This document shows, piece after piece, positions 52,419 to 62,491 of a stretch of DNA of 64,000 nt; positions within the stretch are counted from its first letter, which is position 1, and every line of letters starts with the position of its first letter. Source of the stretch: Sporolituus thermophilus DSM 23256 (GTDB lineage: Bacteria > Bacillota > Negativicutes > Sporomusales > Thermosinaceae); assembly GCF_900102435.1 (NCBI RefSeq), contig NZ_FNBU01000003.1, forward strand, positions 124,001 to 188,000. The letters run 5' to 3'. The position numbers were made by a program, and so were the translations under genes. Under the pieces are notes generated by a model that saw only the letters and a program-made list of their open reading frames with translations, was not told where the DNA came from and made no database searches.

Positions 52419-53363
52419 ATGATCAAAGCGGCGATTGATATTGGCACAAACTCGGTGCGGCTCTTGGTCGCCGAGTGGCGGGACGGGCGGCTCCACCCGC
52501 TCTACAGGGACCTGGCCAGCACGCGTTTAGGCCAGGGCGTGCAACATAGCGGCGCCCTCAGCGCCGACGCCATAGCGCGTACCGTGCGGGCGGTGGCGGA
52601 TATGGTCCGCGCCGCCCGCGCCCGCGGCGCCGACGAAGTGGTGGCCTTTGCTACCAGCGCCGTGCGGGAAGCGGTTAACGGCCTGCGGTTCGCGCATTTG
52701 TGCCGCGATTTGGCGGGAGTGGAGGTGCATATTTTCGACGCCATGACCGAGGCGCGCCTTGCCTACGCCGGGGCGATGCTCGGCGACACTGGGCCTGGTG
52801 GTTGCCTTGTCGTCGACATTGGCGGCGGCAGTACTGAATTGGCCTACGGGCAAGGCGAGGTACTTCAGGTGGCCGAAAGTCTGAAGCTTGGCGCCGTCCG
52901 GCTAGCCGAACTCTTTCCTGCCGGGCAGGGCGGGGTGGTCAGTGATTTGTCGGCGGTAAATGACTATATTGGCGCCGCACTGGCGGCTGCACCGCGACTG
53001 CCTTGGCCGTCCCGGCTGATTGGCGTCGGCGGTACGGCAACCTCGCTTGCCGCGATTAAGCAGCAGCTTACGGTGTATGACAGCGCAAAAGTGCACGGGT
53101 TCTATCTGACGCTCGGCGATATTGAAAGCCTATTGGCAGAGCTGGCCGCCCTGTCGCTGGATGAGCGGCGGCGTGTACCGGGACTGCAGCCCGAGCGGGC
53201 CGACATTATTGTCTATGGCGCCGCCATCCTGGCGGCTGTTGTCAAACGGTTCGGCGCCGACGGCGTCACGGTCAGCGAACAGGATATTTTGGAAGGGGTA
53301 GTTAATTACCTGGCTGTCTACCATGGCGCCTGGCGCTTCGACAAGAAACTGCCGATCCTGTAA
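52419..53363 (+). CDS. Ppx/GppA phosphatase family protein
   Basis: This 314-residue member of the ASKHA superfamily covers the exopolyphosphatase/guanosine pentaphosphatase family. Phosphate-loop motifs are AAIDIGTNSVRLLVAEW (residues 4-20) and VVDIGGGSTELAYG near 131. GVGGTATSLAAI near 206 is the adenosine-side motif. The short two-domain length, without the C-terminal HD domain, is common in Firmicutes. Both polyphosphate and (p)ppGpp hydrolysis are possible. It lies between yabR and spoIIE and has its own terminator. Confidence 0.88.
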   Translation: MIKAAIDIGTNSVRLLVAEWRDGRLHPLYRDLASTRLGQGVQHSGALSADAIARTVRAVADMVRAARARGADEVVAFATSAVREAVNGLRFAHLCRDLAGVEVHIFDAMTEARLAYAGAMLGDTGPGGCLVVDIGGGSTELAYGQGEVLQVAESLKLGAVRLAELFPAGQGGVVSDLSAVNDYIGAALAAAPRLPWPSRLIGVGGTATSLAAIKQQLTVYDSAKVHGFYLTLGDIESLLAELAALSLDERRRVPGLQPERADIIVYGAAILAAVVKRFGADGVTVSEQDILEGVVNYLAVYHGAWRFDKKLPIL

Positions 53364-53371
53364 TTGTTTTT

Positions 53372-53405
53372 ACTACCGGCCGGATTTGTGGCAGGTAGTT
53401 TTTTT
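53372..53405 (+). terminator. terminator after the Ppx/GppA gene
   Basis: ACTACC and GGTAGT, plus an inner GCC/GGC helix, form the stem, followed by six T residues. Confidence 0.8.
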
Positions 53406-53520
53406 GTATTTTCGCCCACTCCATGTCGGAATTTTTTTTCGTGGCAGTATTTATTCAGACATGTTTTACTTGGAATTTTCTGTAAAATAATAATACGACA
53501 ACTGAGCAGGGGTGGAAAAT

Positions 53521-55962
53521 ATGCCAAAAGTATCAGTCATTACTTTACCATCGGAGGCAGTACAGGCGCCTGGCCGTGCGACGGCGCCCGGCCGGCCGGC
53601 GCGAAAAATATCCCGGTCACGCATCTTCCGTCGTCTGGGCGAATTTGTGTTGTCAATTGTACGCCCCGACTACCTTCTGGTCAACGTTTTGGCGTTTTTA
53701 TTGGCTCGCGTTTCCATTCTAGGCGAAATGGCGCCCTTTGGCTTAGCCTTTTTTGCAGCCGTTGCCCATACGGCGCCGCAGCGCGCCTTTATCACCGGTT
53801 TATGGGCGACGGCCGGGGTGCTATCGGCCGGCCATTATCCCGAGGCTGGCGTTTACGGTTTTTCGATTGTGCTGTACTTGCGTCTGGCGGACAAGCTATC
53901 GCGCCTCGAACGCAAAATGCTGGCCATACCGCTCTTCTTTTTTGCCTCGGTAACCCTAAGCGGTCTGGCCTTTGTCGCCTGGCAGCAGGCCACTCTGTAC
54001 AGCGTCCTGCTGGTTCTGTTTGATGCCGCCCTGTGTATGGTCCTCGCGTGTCTGTTCGCCTACGGGACGCCGCTATTTATCGCGCGGCGGCCTGGCGCGC
54101 TTGCCGGTGAAGGCGTTCTCTACGCCGTCATTATTCTGGCCGTCGCCGTTGCCGGTCTCGGCGATTTCAGCGTGTGGGGCTACAGCCTGCGCAACATGAC
54201 CGGCAGCCTGCTCGTTATGGCGCTCGCCCTGGCCGGGGGTCCGGGACTGGGCGCAGCGGCGGGCGTCGCCGTAGGTCTGGTAGTGGGGCTAAGTGATGGC
54301 AATGCATCAATGGCTATAGCCCTCTATTCCCTGGCCGGGTTGTCAGCCGGCCTGGTGCGCCTGCTGGGCAAGTTTGCCGTAATCGGTGGCTTTGTCCTGG
54401 GGAGCGCCCTGACGGTGCTTTATTTTGGGGATACGCTAAAATTGGTGACAATTCTTACCGAGATAGCGGTGGCCGGGGGCCTGCTATTGGTTGTACCGGC
54501 GCGCCGGTTGGCGTGGTGGCAGTCCGGACAAGCTACGGCCGGAGAAGCCGGCTTTGATGAAGACAGCGAGCGGCTGGCCGCGGCCGCTGCTAAATTGACC
54601 TGTCTGGCCGAACTGTTTCATGATCTGGCCGGCGCCTTGGGTGAGTTTTCCGACGACGTGCAGGGGGAAATGCGCCACAATGAGCTGACCGCCCTGCTAG
54701 CTACGGTCGGCGAGCGTGTATGCGGCCCCTGCGAGCGGCGGTCCGCCTGTTGGGACCACGATTTTTACCGTACTTATCAGGCGATGCTGGATACGCTCGC
54801 GCTGGCTGAGACGGGGGCGCTCACGGCCGGCAGTTTGCCGAAACCGCTCAGGGACAGTTGCGTCCGGCGTAAGGAGGTGGCCGAGACGGTCACCGCGGTG
54901 GCCGAGCGCAGCCGCACTGCCGCCTTCTGGCACAAAAAAATCGGGCAGAGCCGCCGGATAGTAAGCGAACAGATCAAGGCCGCCGGCGCCGTCATTGCCA
55001 ATTTGGTCCAGGAAATTCGCCGCCAGCCGCAGACCGACGAGGAAATGGCCCGGTCGCTTAAGGACAAGGCCGCCTTAATCGAATGTCCGGTCGACGAGGT
55101 GCGGGTAAGCGGCATCGGCGCCAGAGCTACGGTAGAGATCTGCAAACATCCTTGCAGCGGCGCCCGGGAGTGTCTTAATACCCTCTTGCCGCTGGCGGCC
55201 AACCTGCTACATGAGAAGATGACCCTCCATGCCGAGTGCGGCAATGCCATGCGGCGGAAAAAGTGCCGGTTGACCATGCAGGTCGCCCAAAGTTACCAGG
55301 TGCTCACTGGCATGGCGTCAGCCGCCAAAGATACAAAGGGGGTATGTGGGGATACCTGCATGGTAATGCCGCTCAGCCGCGGACGGGTGGCCCTCGTGCT
55401 CAGCGACGGCATGGGCAGCGGCAACGAGGCGGCGACGGAAAGCGGCCGGGCGGTCAAGTTTCTCCAGCGCCTGCTCGCTGCCGGTTTTGACGTCGATCTG
55501 GCGGTAAAGACGGTCAATTCGATGCTTGTACTCCGTTCGCCGGACGAGACCTTTGCTACCATTGATATGGCGATTATTGATACCTATTCGGGGGAAGCCG
55601 AATTTCTCAAAATCGGTTCGGCGCCCAGTTTTGTCAAACGGGTGCGGGAGGTTGCGACCATTAAGTCGGCTTCACTGCCGATTGGCATCTTGAGCCAGAT
55701 TGAGTTCGACCCGGTTGAGGTCCAGCTGGCGGCCGGCGATATTATTGTAATGGTCAGTGACGGGGTGGCAGATGCGCCTTACCGCGGTCCGGACAAAGAG
55801 AATTGGGTGGCTAACTTCCTGCGACGGACGGCAAGCGTTGAGCCGCAGGAAATCGCCGATAAACTGCTGTGCCAGGCGCAGGAACTATCAGGCGCCAAAC
55901 TCCGGGATGACATGACGGTACTGGTAGCAAAAATTTGCGACCGGTCACCTTTGGTCCAGTAA
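53521..55962 (+). CDS. spoIIE: stage II sporulation protein E, SpoIIAA phosphatase
   Basis: This 813-residue protein has an N-terminal membrane region of about ten helices (about 35-330), a central regulatory domain (about 340-590) and a C-terminal PP2C phosphatase domain (about 590-810). PP2C landmarks are LVLSDGMGSGNEAATES near residue 626 and VMVSDGVADAP near 745. SpoIIE dephosphorylates SpoIIAA and so activates sigma-F in the forespore, and it links to FtsZ at the septum. The ATG at 53521 follows CAGGGGTGG. A 0A-box-like TACGACA (one mismatch) lies at 53494-53500, which is weak evidence for Spo0A control. Confidence 0.95.
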   Translation: MPKVSVITLPSEAVQAPGRATAPGRPARKISRSRIFRRLGEFVLSIVRPDYLLVNVLAFLLARVSILGEMAPFGLAFFAAVAHTAPQRAFITGLWATAGVLSAGHYPEAGVYGFSIVLYLRLADKLSRLERKMLAIPLFFFASVTLSGLAFVAWQQATLYSVLLVLFDAALCMVLACLFAYGTPLFIARRPGALAGEGVLYAVIILAVAVAGLGDFSVWGYSLRNMTGSLLVMALALAGGPGLGAAAGVAVGLVVGLSDGNASMAIALYSLAGLSAGLVRLLGKFAVIGGFVLGSALTVLYFGDTLKLVTILTEIAVAGGLLLVVPARRLAWWQSGQATAGEAGFDEDSERLAAAAAKLTCLAELFHDLAGALGEFSDDVQGEMRHNELTALLATVGERVCGPCERRSACWDHDFYRTYQAMLDTLALAETGALTAGSLPKPLRDSCVRRKEVAETVTAVAERSRTAAFWHKKIGQSRRIVSEQIKAAGAVIANLVQEIRRQPQTDEEMARSLKDKAALIECPVDEVRVSGIGARATVEICKHPCSGARECLNTLLPLAANLLHEKMTLHAECGNAMRRKKCRLTMQVAQSYQVLTGMASAAKDTKGVCGDTCMVMPLSRGRVALVLSDGMGSGNEAATESGRAVKFLQRLLAAGFDVDLAVKTVNSMLVLRSPDETFATIDMAIIDTYSGEAEFLKIGSAPSFVKRVREVATIKSASLPIGILSQIEFDPVEVQLAAGDIIVMVSDGVADAPYRGPDKENWVANFLRRTASVEPQEIADKLLCQAQELSGAKLRDDMTVLVAKICDRSPLVQ

Positions 55963-55986
55963 GTATGGCTTATCAGGGATAATGTC

Positions 55987-56007
55987 GGCCCCATTGGGGG
56001 CCTTTTT
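55987..56007 (+). terminator. terminator after spoIIE
   Basis: GGCCCC and GGGGCC form a 6-bp stem with an ATTG loop, followed by five T residues. It excludes the long upstream reading frame of the next gene as its coding start. Confidence 0.85.
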
Positions 56008-56137
56008 CTTTGCCATGATAAAATCGCCCGATTGGGACAGACTATCGCCAGTGAAAAATCTAAGCAGGAAATTGTTCGGAGCCGGGAGAATAGAGGGTAT
56101 AGCAGGAAGTTCGACCACGTTACGGGACGGTGAGCAG

Positions 56138-56899
56138 GTGAACGGTATCTCTTTGGAGAAAATTGTCGCCCTGGTGATACTGGCCGGCGAAGTCATGCTG
56201 AAAAACGGCGCCGAAACAAGCCGGGTGGAGCAGACGATGGTTCACATGGCCCGCGCATGCGGGGCCGCCAAAGTAGAAAGTTTTGCCATTCCAACCGGCG
56301 TGTTTGTCACCGTGACCGACGGCGCCGGCAATTCCCTAACGACGATGCGGCGCGTCTATAACCGCACGATCAACCTGGACCGCATCGCCAAGGTCAATGA
56401 ACTGTCACGGCGGCTGGCTGACCACCGGCTGGACTACGAGGCGGCCCAAAGCCTGCTACAGCACATCGCCAAGGAACGGAGCGGCTTTTCCCTCGGACCT
56501 TCGGTAATCGCTTCCGGCGTAGTCGGCGCTGGGTTTGCCGTTCTCCAGGACGCCGGTCCGGGCGAAGCCGGCTTTGCTTTCCTGGCGGCCGCCTTGGTGA
56601 GGTATATCGCCCACATTGTATCGCGGCTGCACGGCGTGCGTTTCACTTTCGAGTTCCTTGGCGCAATGGCGGCGGCGCTTACCGGCGTGATGGTCAATTG
56701 GCTGTGGCCCCAGATCAGCCGGGATATTGTTATTGTCGGCGGCATCATCCCCCTTGTGCCGGGTGTGGCAATTACCAACGCCATTAGCGACGTTATCGCC
56801 GGCGATCTGCTAAGCGGCTTGTCGCGCGGACTGGAGGCGGCCCTGACGTCGGTAGCGGTGGCGATGGGCGTGGTTATCGTTCTCGCGATATCGGTATAG
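56138..56899 (+). CDS. ThrE-family threonine/serine exporter, large subunit (YjjP type)
   Basis: This 253-residue membrane protein has a cytoplasmic N-terminal part with ILAGEVMLKNGAETSRVEQTM and five hydrophobic segments. It belongs to the DUF1212/ThrE family of amino acid or dicarboxylate exporters. NGAETSRVE and GGIIPLVPGVAITNAISD are the family signatures. I chose the GTG at 56138 because the frame upstream runs through the spoIIE terminator; an ATG at 56015 is possible but less likely. The small partner subunit follows 12 bp later. Confidence 0.85.
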   Translation: MNGISLEKIVALVILAGEVMLKNGAETSRVEQTMVHMARACGAAKVESFAIPTGVFVTVTDGAGNSLTTMRRVYNRTINLDRIAKVNELSRRLADHRLDYEAAQSLLQHIAKERSGFSLGPSVIASGVVGAGFAVLQDAGPGEAGFAFLAAALVRYIAHIVSRLHGVRFTFEFLGAMAAALTGVMVNWLWPQISRDIVIVGGIIPLVPGVAITNAISDVIAGDLLSGLSRGLEAALTSVAVAMGVVIVLAISV

Positions 56900-56911
56900 G
56901 GGGGGAAGGCT

Positions 56912-57364
56912 ATGGTGATAAAACTTGCCGCTGTTTTTCTAATGGGTACGGCGGTAGGGGTGCTGTACCGCATCCCGCGCCACTTGCTGTTATATGGCAG
57001 CTTTACCGGCGCCGTCGTCTGGCTGGTCTACTACGTCGCCATAATCAGCGGGGCGAATGTTATTTTTGGCGCTTTTGTCGGCAGTGTCGCTGTCGGCTTT
57101 TTATCCGAATTTTTGGCCCGGCTCATGAAAAAGCCGGCCACCATTTTTGCCATTCCCGGCTTTTTGCCGCTGGTGCCGGGCCGGGAGGCCTATACGGCGA
57201 TGCGTTACATGGTGGAAGGCCAGTACGGACAGGGAGTAGCGACGGCCATGCACACCATGCTGACCGGCGGCGCTATTGCTTTTGGGATTTTCCTTAGTGC
57301 GACCGTGTACCGGCTGGTGATAAATTATAGGGTGGCGAACGCGAATGCTATTGACAAAGGTTAA
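56912..57364 (+). CDS. ThrE-family exporter, small subunit (YjjB type)
   Basis: This 150-residue protein has four hydrophobic segments and the motif IPGFLPLVPGREAYTAMRYM (residues 84-103) of the DUF3815/YjjB half of the split exporter. It forms a pair with the preceding gene. The ribosome binding site is AGGGGGGGAAGG. Its end overlaps tilS by 20 bases. Confidence 0.85.
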   Translation: MVIKLAAVFLMGTAVGVLYRIPRHLLLYGSFTGAVVWLVYYVAIISGANVIFGAFVGSVAVGFLSEFLARLMKKPATIFAIPGFLPLVPGREAYTAMRYMVEGQYGQGVATAMHTMLTGGAIAFGIFLSATVYRLVINYRVANANAIDKG

Positions 57365-58754
57365 GACCTGGGTGGAGCGGCACCGGCTGCTGACGGCCGG
57401 CGACCGGGTGGTGGCCGCCTGCTCCGGCGGCCCCGATTCGCTGGCCCTTGTTCATATTTTACACCGGCTGCAGCCAGCCTATGGCTTCGATTTGGTCGTC
57501 GCCCATGTCGATCACATGCTGCGCGGCGCCGAATCGGCGCGGGAGGCAGAGTTTGTGCGCGCTTTTTGCCGGCAGCTCGGCCTTGATTGCCGGGTAACGG
57601 CGATCGATGTTCCGCGCGTGCGGGCGGAGCGCGGCGGTTCAACCGAGGAGGTGGCCCGGGCGCTACGCTACGCTTTTCTGCGCCAGGTGGCCGATAGCCT
57701 GGGCGGGGCGAAAATTGCCACCGGCCATCACCGCGACGATCAGGCCGAAACCGTGCTGATTAATTTTTTGCGCGGCGCAGGACCAAGGGGCTTAAGAGGA
57801 ATGCAACCGGCCGCCGCCGGTATCATTCGTCCCCTTCTGAGCGTAACGCGGCAGGAAATCGAGGCCTATTGCGCGGCCGCGGGCCTGACGCCTTGCCTGG
57901 ACAGTTCCAATTTGCACACCGACTATCTTCGCAACCGGGTGCGCCTGGAACTGCTGCCGCTACTGGCGCGCGAGTACAATCCGGCTATCGGGGAAAACCT
58001 TGCCCGGCTGGCGGAAATTATGGCCGACCAGCATGATTTTCTCCGGCAGTGCGCCGCCGATGCCTACACGCATGTGGCAAGGGAGACCGAGGGCAGGCTG
58101 GCGCTGGACAGTACGGCCCTTGCGGCGCTGCCGGCTGCGCTCCGGCGGGAAGTTTTACGGCTGGCCATCGAAAAAAAACGGGGGAGCCTGACAGGAATAA
58201 GTTTTTGGCATGTGGAAAAATTGTTAGAGATGGCGCTTGCCGGCAAGGTGGGCAGTTTGTTTACCCTGCCCGGGGGATTGTCATTCGTCCGGACTTATGA
58301 TGGACTGGCAACGGTCGACCATACTGAGGACGGTGCAAGGGCAGCTGTTGGCATTGCGCCGCCCGGCCGCGCGCTTACCGTTCCCGGGGTGACCGAAGTG
58401 CCGGAGCTTGGCCTAATCGTTGTCGCCGCTTTGCATGACGCGAGGCCGGCGGCGTCAGGCCGCCTAACAGCGGTGTTTGACTGGCAGGCATTGTCACCGC
58501 CGCTCGTGGTGCGCACCCGCGTTGCCGGCGACCGGTTTTGGCCCGCTGGCATGCAGGGGAGCAAAAAACTTAAAGAATTTTTTATTGACGCTAAAGTGCC
58601 GCGTACCGAGCGCGACTACGTGCCGCTCATTTGCGACCAGGACGGCATCCTGTGGGTAGCCGGTTACCGGCAGTCTGCGCGGGGACGGCCTGATGGCGCG
58701 ACGCGCCGGTTTTTACAGCTTACTTTAATAAGGCAGGAGGAAATTACGTGTTAG
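57345..58754 (+). CDS. tilS: tRNA(Ile)-lysidine synthase
   Basis: This 469-residue N-type ATP pyrophosphatase converts the wobble cytidine of tRNA(Ile) CAU to lysidine, letting the tRNA read AUA. The PP-loop [10 protein letters not shown] lies at residues 26-35. [20 protein letters not shown] near 125 is the second active-site motif. TilS central and C-terminal domains complete it. tilS and hpt are neighbours in Bacillus as well. Its start overlaps the exporter gene and its end overlaps hpt by seven bases. Confidence 0.94.
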   Translation: MLLTKVKTWVERHRLLTAGDRVVAACSGGPDSLALVHILHRLQPAYGFDLVVAHVDHMLRGAESAREAEFVRAFCRQLGLDCRVTAIDVPRVRAERGGSTEEVARALRYAFLRQVADSLGGAKIATGHHRDDQAETVLINFLRGAGPRGLRGMQPAAAGIIRPLLSVTRQEIEAYCAAAGLTPCLDSSNLHTDYLRNRVRLELLPLLAREYNPAIGENLARLAEIMADQHDFLRQCAADAYTHVARETEGRLALDSTALAALPAALRREVLRLAIEKKRGSLTGISFWHVEKLLEMALAGKVGSLFTLPGGLSFVRTYDGLATVDHTEDGARAAVGIAPPGRALTVPGVTEVPELGLIVVAALHDARPAASGRLTAVFDWQALSPPLVVRTRVAGDRFWPAGMQGSKKLKEFFIDAKVPRTERDYVPLICDQDGILWVAGYRQSARGRPDGATRRFLQLTLIRQEEITC

Positions 58755-59287
58755 AGGACATTCAGGAAGTTTTACTTTCGTCTGAGCAATTGAGCGCCCG
58801 TATCCGGGAAATGGGCCGCCAAATCAGCGCCGACTATGCCGGCAAAGAAATTTTAATGATCGGCGTACTGCGGGGCGCCGTTATTTTCATGGCCGACCTG
58901 GCCCGTGCGATTGATGTGCCGGTCGCGCTCGATTTTATGGCCGTTTCCAGTTATGGCGCATCCACTACTTCCAGCGGCGTGGTCCGGATCCTTAAAGACC
59001 TGGACGAAGACGTGGAAGGCAAGCACCTTTTGATTGTGGAAGATATCATTGATTCCGGTCTGACGCTTAACTACTTGCTCGACAACCTGCGCTCCCGCAA
59101 GCCGGCCAGCATCAAGATCTGTACGCTGCTTAACAAGCCGGAGCGGCGCAAGGTGGACGTGCAGGTCGACTACAACGGCTTTACCATTCCCGACCATTTC
59201 GTGGTCGGCTATGGCCTGGATTACGCGGAAAAGTACCGCAATCTGCCTTTTATCGGCATACTAAAACCGGAGGCCTATAAAAACTGA
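58748..59287 (+). CDS. hpt: hypoxanthine phosphoribosyltransferase
   Basis: This 179-residue type I phosphoribosyltransferase salvages hypoxanthine and guanine with PRPP. The PRPP-binding motif [18 protein letters not shown] lies near residues 96-113, the flexible loop at [11 protein letters not shown] near 67, and the purine-binding [18 protein letters not shown] near the C-terminus. The start is GTG behind GCAGGAGG. It overlaps tilS by seven bases. Position before ftsH is conserved in Firmicutes. Confidence 0.95.
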   Translation: MLEDIQEVLLSSEQLSARIREMGRQISADYAGKEILMIGVLRGAVIFMADLARAIDVPVALDFMAVSSYGASTTSSGVVRILKDLDEDVEGKHLLIVEDIIDSGLTLNYLLDNLRSRKPASIKICTLLNKPERRKVDVQVDYNGFTIPDHFVVGYGLDYAEKYRNLPFIGILKPEAYKN

Positions 59288-59334
59288 GCGGTGAATACAA
59301 TTTACAGTGTAACGCCCCGCCGGTCTGGGCTTCG

Positions 59335-59363
59335 TTGCCACATTTGCTATTTTGTGGTATAAT
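59335..59363 (+). promoter_or_regulatory. sigma-A promoter of ftsH
   Basis: TTGCCA (59335-59340) and TATAAT (59358-59363) are separated by 17 bp, with TGG before the -10 box making it an extended -10. Confidence 0.75.
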
Positions 59364-59426
59364 AATTTCCTATGGAACGTCCTTGGGTTATTCCTTGTGT
59401 TGCTCCAGCGAGAGGAGGGCTACTGG

Positions 59427-61352
59427 TTGAATAAATTTTTTCGCAACGTTAGTTTCTATTTGTTGATTATCATCATCGCCATCTCGATAATTGACTATTA
59501 CTCGTCGCGCACCACTAACAAGCAGGAAATAAGCTACACCCAGTTTCTGCGCCAGGTAGAAGAGAAAAAGGTGGAGCGCGTAACCATCGTGGAAAACACC
59601 ATCCGCGGGAAGCTCAAGGACGGACAAGAGTTTACGACCATTGCTCCCAACGACCCGACCCTGATTAACACCTTGCGGGAAACGGGAGTGGATATAAAGG
59701 CCGAACAACCGCCCCAACCGCCCTGGTGGACGACGATATTCTCATCCATCCTCCCCATGCTGCTGCTTATAGGCGTCTGGTTTTTCATCATGCAGCAGAC
59801 CCAGGGGGGCGGCAACCGGGTGATGTCGTTCGGTAAGAGCAGGGCCAAACTGCACACCGAAGACAAGATCAAGGTCACGTTCAAGGATGTAGCCGGGGCT
59901 GATGAAGCCAAGCAGGAGCTTGAGGAAGTTGTCGAGTTCCTCAAGCATCCTAAGAAGTTCAATGATTTAGGCGCCCGCATTCCCAAAGGCGTGCTGCTCT
60001 TCGGTCCGCCGGGTACCGGCAAGACGCTGCTGGCCCGGGCGGTAGCCGGGGAAGCGGGAGTGCCGTTTTTCAGCATCAGCGGCTCCGATTTCGTGGAAAT
60101 GTTTGTCGGCGTCGGCGCGTCGCGCGTCCGCGACCTTTTTGAACAGGCGAAGAAGAACGCTCCCTGCATCGTTTTCATCGACGAGATTGATGCTGTCGGC
60201 CGTCAACGTGGCGCCGGCCTGGGCGGCGGTCACGATGAGCGCGAACAGACCCTCAACCAGCTGCTGGTTGAGATGGATGGCTTTGGCGTCAATGAGGGGA
60301 TTATTATCATCGCCGCCACCAACCGCCCGGACATCCTGGACCCGGCGCTGCTGCGCCCCGGGCGGTTTGACCGCCAGATTGTCGTTGACCGGCCGGATGT
60401 CAAAGGCCGGCTCGAGATCTTGAAAGTACATACCCGCGGTAAGCCGTTGGGCAAAGAAGTTAATCTCGAGATCCTGGCCCGCCGCACGCCCGGATTTACC
60501 GGCGCCGACCTGAGCAATCTGGTCAATGAAGCGGCGCTGCTCGCCGCCCGCCGCGGCAAGAAGCGCATCGAAATGCCCGAACTGGAAGAAGCGATTGAGC
60601 GGGTGGTAGCGGGACCGGAGCGCAAGAGCCGGGTTATCAGTGACAAGGAAAAGAAGCTAACGGCATATCATGAAGCGGGTCATGCCTTGGTCGGCATGCT
60701 GCTGACCCATACCGACCCGGTGCATAAGGTGTCTATTATCCCCCGCGGCCGCGCCGGCGGCTACACGCTAATGCTGCCTAAGGAAGACCGCTACTATGCC
60801 ACCAAGTCGGAACTATTAGACCAGCTTAAAACACTGCTTGGCGGCCGGGTGGCCGAAGCCCTTGTGCTCGGCGAAATCAGCACCGGCGCTCAGAACGATT
60901 TGGAACGGGCCACCGAACTGGTGCGGAAGATGGTTACCGAATACGGCATGAGCGAAGTGCTCGGTCCCATTACCTTCGGCCGGCGCCAGGAACAGGTCTT
61001 CCTGGGCCGCGATATTGCCCGCGACCGCAACTATAGCGAAGAAGTGGCCTACGCTATTGACAAGGAAGTACGCCGCATTATTGAAGACGCTTATGCCAAG
61101 ACAGAAGAAATGTTGAAAAGCAATATGGATAAGCTCCACCTCATTGCTGAAGCGCTGCTTGAACGGGAAACGCTCGAAGGTGAAGAATTGGAGCAACTCC
61201 TCAAAGAAGGGAAAATTACTGAAAATCCGTCTGACGAAAAAGAGTCGGACACGGCTCCGCAAAACGCCCAGACCGGGCCGGATGACGGGACAGGGCCGAA
61301 GATTGTCTACATTTCTCGACGGGATGGTGATTGGCCGTGGCGCAGACGCTAA
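59427..61352 (+). CDS. ftsH: ATP-dependent zinc metalloprotease FtsH
   Basis: This 641-residue membrane protease has two N-terminal helices (about 5-25 and 105-125) around an external domain, an AAA domain and an M41 peptidase domain. Walker A is GPPGTGKT near 193, Walker [14 protein letters not shown] near 249, and the zinc motif HEAGH near 415. It degrades misfolded and regulatory membrane proteins. The TTG at 59427, behind GAGGAGG, gives the family N-terminus [13 protein letters not shown]. The ORF upstream of this has no site. A disordered tail follows residue 600. Confidence 0.96.
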   Translation: MNKFFRNVSFYLLIIIIAISIIDYYSSRTTNKQEISYTQFLRQVEEKKVERVTIVENTIRGKLKDGQEFTTIAPNDPTLINTLRETGVDIKAEQPPQPPWWTTIFSSILPMLLLIGVWFFIMQQTQGGGNRVMSFGKSRAKLHTEDKIKVTFKDVAGADEAKQELEEVVEFLKHPKKFNDLGARIPKGVLLFGPPGTGKTLLARAVAGEAGVPFFSISGSDFVEMFVGVGASRVRDLFEQAKKNAPCIVFIDEIDAVGRQRGAGLGGGHDEREQTLNQLLVEMDGFGVNEGIIIIAATNRPDILDPALLRPGRFDRQIVVDRPDVKGRLEILKVHTRGKPLGKEVNLEILARRTPGFTGADLSNLVNEAALLAARRGKKRIEMPELEEAIERVVAGPERKSRVISDKEKKLTAYHEAGHALVGMLLTHTDPVHKVSIIPRGRAGGYTLMLPKEDRYYATKSELLDQLKTLLGGRVAEALVLGEISTGAQNDLERATELVRKMVTEYGMSEVLGPITFGRRQEQVFLGRDIARDRNYSEEVAYAIDKEVRRIIEDAYAKTEEMLKSNMDKLHLIAEALLERETLEGEELEQLLKEGKITENPSDEKESDTAPQNAQTGPDDGTGPKIVYISRRDGDWPWRRR

Positions 61353-61741
61353 CAGTAGGTCTAAAAGGGGAAGCGACAATTAAAGTGACGCCAGACAACA
61401 CAGCCGAACGGTTCGGTAACGCCGGCGCCGCCGTGTTTGCCACGCCGATGCTGGTAGCTCTTATGGAACAGGCGGCGATTGCCGCCGTTGCCAATTGTTT
61501 AGCGCCGGGGGAAGGTACGGTAGGCACCAGGGTGGATATGCACCATTTGGCGGCAACGCCGGTCGGCATGACCGTACGGGCTACGGCTGAACTGGTGGAA
61601 GTAGCCGGTAAACGGTTGGTCTTCACCGTAGCGGCCTATGACGACCGGGAAAAGGTCGGCGAGGGGCGGCACGAGCGCTATATTATTAGAACAGCTTCGT
61701 TTCTGGAAAAAGTTGCTGCCAAAGCAGGCAGCGGTATTTAG
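61331..61741 (+). CDS. hotdog-fold thioesterase (FlK-like)
   Basis: This 136-residue single hotdog-domain protein resembles fluoroacetyl-CoA thioesterase FlK and similar small acyl-CoA thioesterases. A catalytic Glu is seen in [11 protein letters not shown] and a histidine in [15 protein letters not shown] near residue 72. The acyl substrate is unknown; fluoroacetate resistance should not be assumed. The start overlaps ftsH by 22 bases, and TTG at 61331 or GTG at 61337 could be used. It is probably transcribed with ftsH. Confidence 0.82.
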   Translation: MAVAQTLTVGLKGEATIKVTPDNTAERFGNAGAAVFATPMLVALMEQAAIAAVANCLAPGEGTVGTRVDMHHLAATPVGMTVRATAELVEVAGKRLVFTVAAYDDREKVGEGRHERYIIRTASFLEKVAAKAGSGI

Positions 61742-61761
61742 GATAAAGTGGGGGGACAGCT

Positions 61762-62265
61762 ATGTCGCGTAAATGGATCCCCAACCTGCTAACCATCGTT
61801 AACCTTTTTGCCGGCTTACTCGCTATTATGCTGGCCTTTACCGGGATGTGGACGTTGGCGGCAGCCTTAATCCTTGGGGCGGCTCTGTTTGACAGCCTTG
61901 ATGGGCGGGTGGCCCGCCGGCTTAACGCGACTAGTGAATTCGGCAAAGAGCTTGATTCGCTGGCCGACTTGGTATCCTTCGGCGTAGCGCCTGCTACAAT
62001 TGACTATATGCTGAATTTTAGCTTACTTGGCTGGAGCGGCTATCTTTTAGCCGCTTTGTTTCCTATTTGCGGCGCGCTGCGCCTGGCCCGCTTCAACATC
62101 ATGAATGTGCGGGGCTATTTTGTCGGCCTGCCCATTACCGCCGCCGGTCCGTTATTGGCCGGTACGGCTCTGCTCGGCGATTTCTTGCCGGTAGCAGTGC
62201 AGGCGCTGGTGTTATTGGTGCTGGCCGGCCTGATGGTGTCGACGCTGCGGGTGCCGAAATGGTGA
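61762..62265 (+). CDS. pssA: CDP-diacylglycerol-serine O-phosphatidyltransferase
   Basis: This 167-residue membrane enzyme of the CDP-alcohol phosphatidyltransferase family makes phosphatidylserine. The signature D-G-x2-A-R-x8-G-x3-D-x3-D is complete in LDGRVARRLNATSEFGKELD plus SLAD (about residues 47-72). About five hydrophobic segments follow. The N-terminus KWIPNLLTIVNLFAG fits PssA better than PgsA. The start has GGGGGGAC in front of it. The length is typical of short Gram-positive PssA. Confidence 0.9.
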   Translation: MSRKWIPNLLTIVNLFAGLLAIMLAFTGMWTLAAALILGAALFDSLDGRVARRLNATSEFGKELDSLADLVSFGVAPATIDYMLNFSLLGWSGYLLAALFPICGALRLARFNIMNVRGYFVGLPITAAGPLLAGTALLGDFLPVAVQALVLLVLAGLMVSTLRVPKW

Positions 62266-62272
62266 TTTTTGG

Positions 62273-62305
62273 ACGGCAGGCTCCAGACCTGCCGTTTTGC
62301 CTTTT
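62273..62305 (+). terminator. terminator after pssA
   Basis: ACGGCAGG and CCTGCCGT form an 8-bp stem with a 7-nt loop, followed by TTTGCCTTTTC. Confidence 0.8.
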
Positions 62306-62437
62306 CAATTAAGTTTTTTCCGTAAGGGTATGCGCCATGAGTGAAGTAATCATCATTATTACCCGTGATTACCCGTGGCGGCCGGGTCGAGAACTGTAGC
62401 GCGAGCGCCGCGGCGGCTGTTACCCTAGTTACCAAAC

Positions 62438-62483
62438 CTCCTTTCACCGCATATGATATATTGACATAAGAAGGTGAAAGGAG
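62438..62483. promoter_or_regulatory. inverted repeat covering a ribosome binding site
   Basis: CTCCTTTCACC (62438-62448) and GGTGAAAGGAG (62473-62483) are exact complements around a 24-nt loop. The right arm is the ribosome binding site of the next gene and is followed by TTTTTAT, so the structure could hide the site or terminate transcription. Confidence 0.5.
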
Positions 62484-62491
62484 TTTTTATT

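Noticed and set aside
53494-53500. Spo0A box before spoIIE
   Set aside because: TACGACA differs from TTCGACA by one base and no second box with correct spacing was found, so it is mentioned only as weak evidence.
62115-62447. Minus-strand frame with a GAAAGGAGG site before it, antisense to pssA
   Set aside because: The ribosome-binding-like sequence is part of the inverted repeat, the frame runs through the pssA terminator and pssA itself, and the product shows no protein-like pattern.
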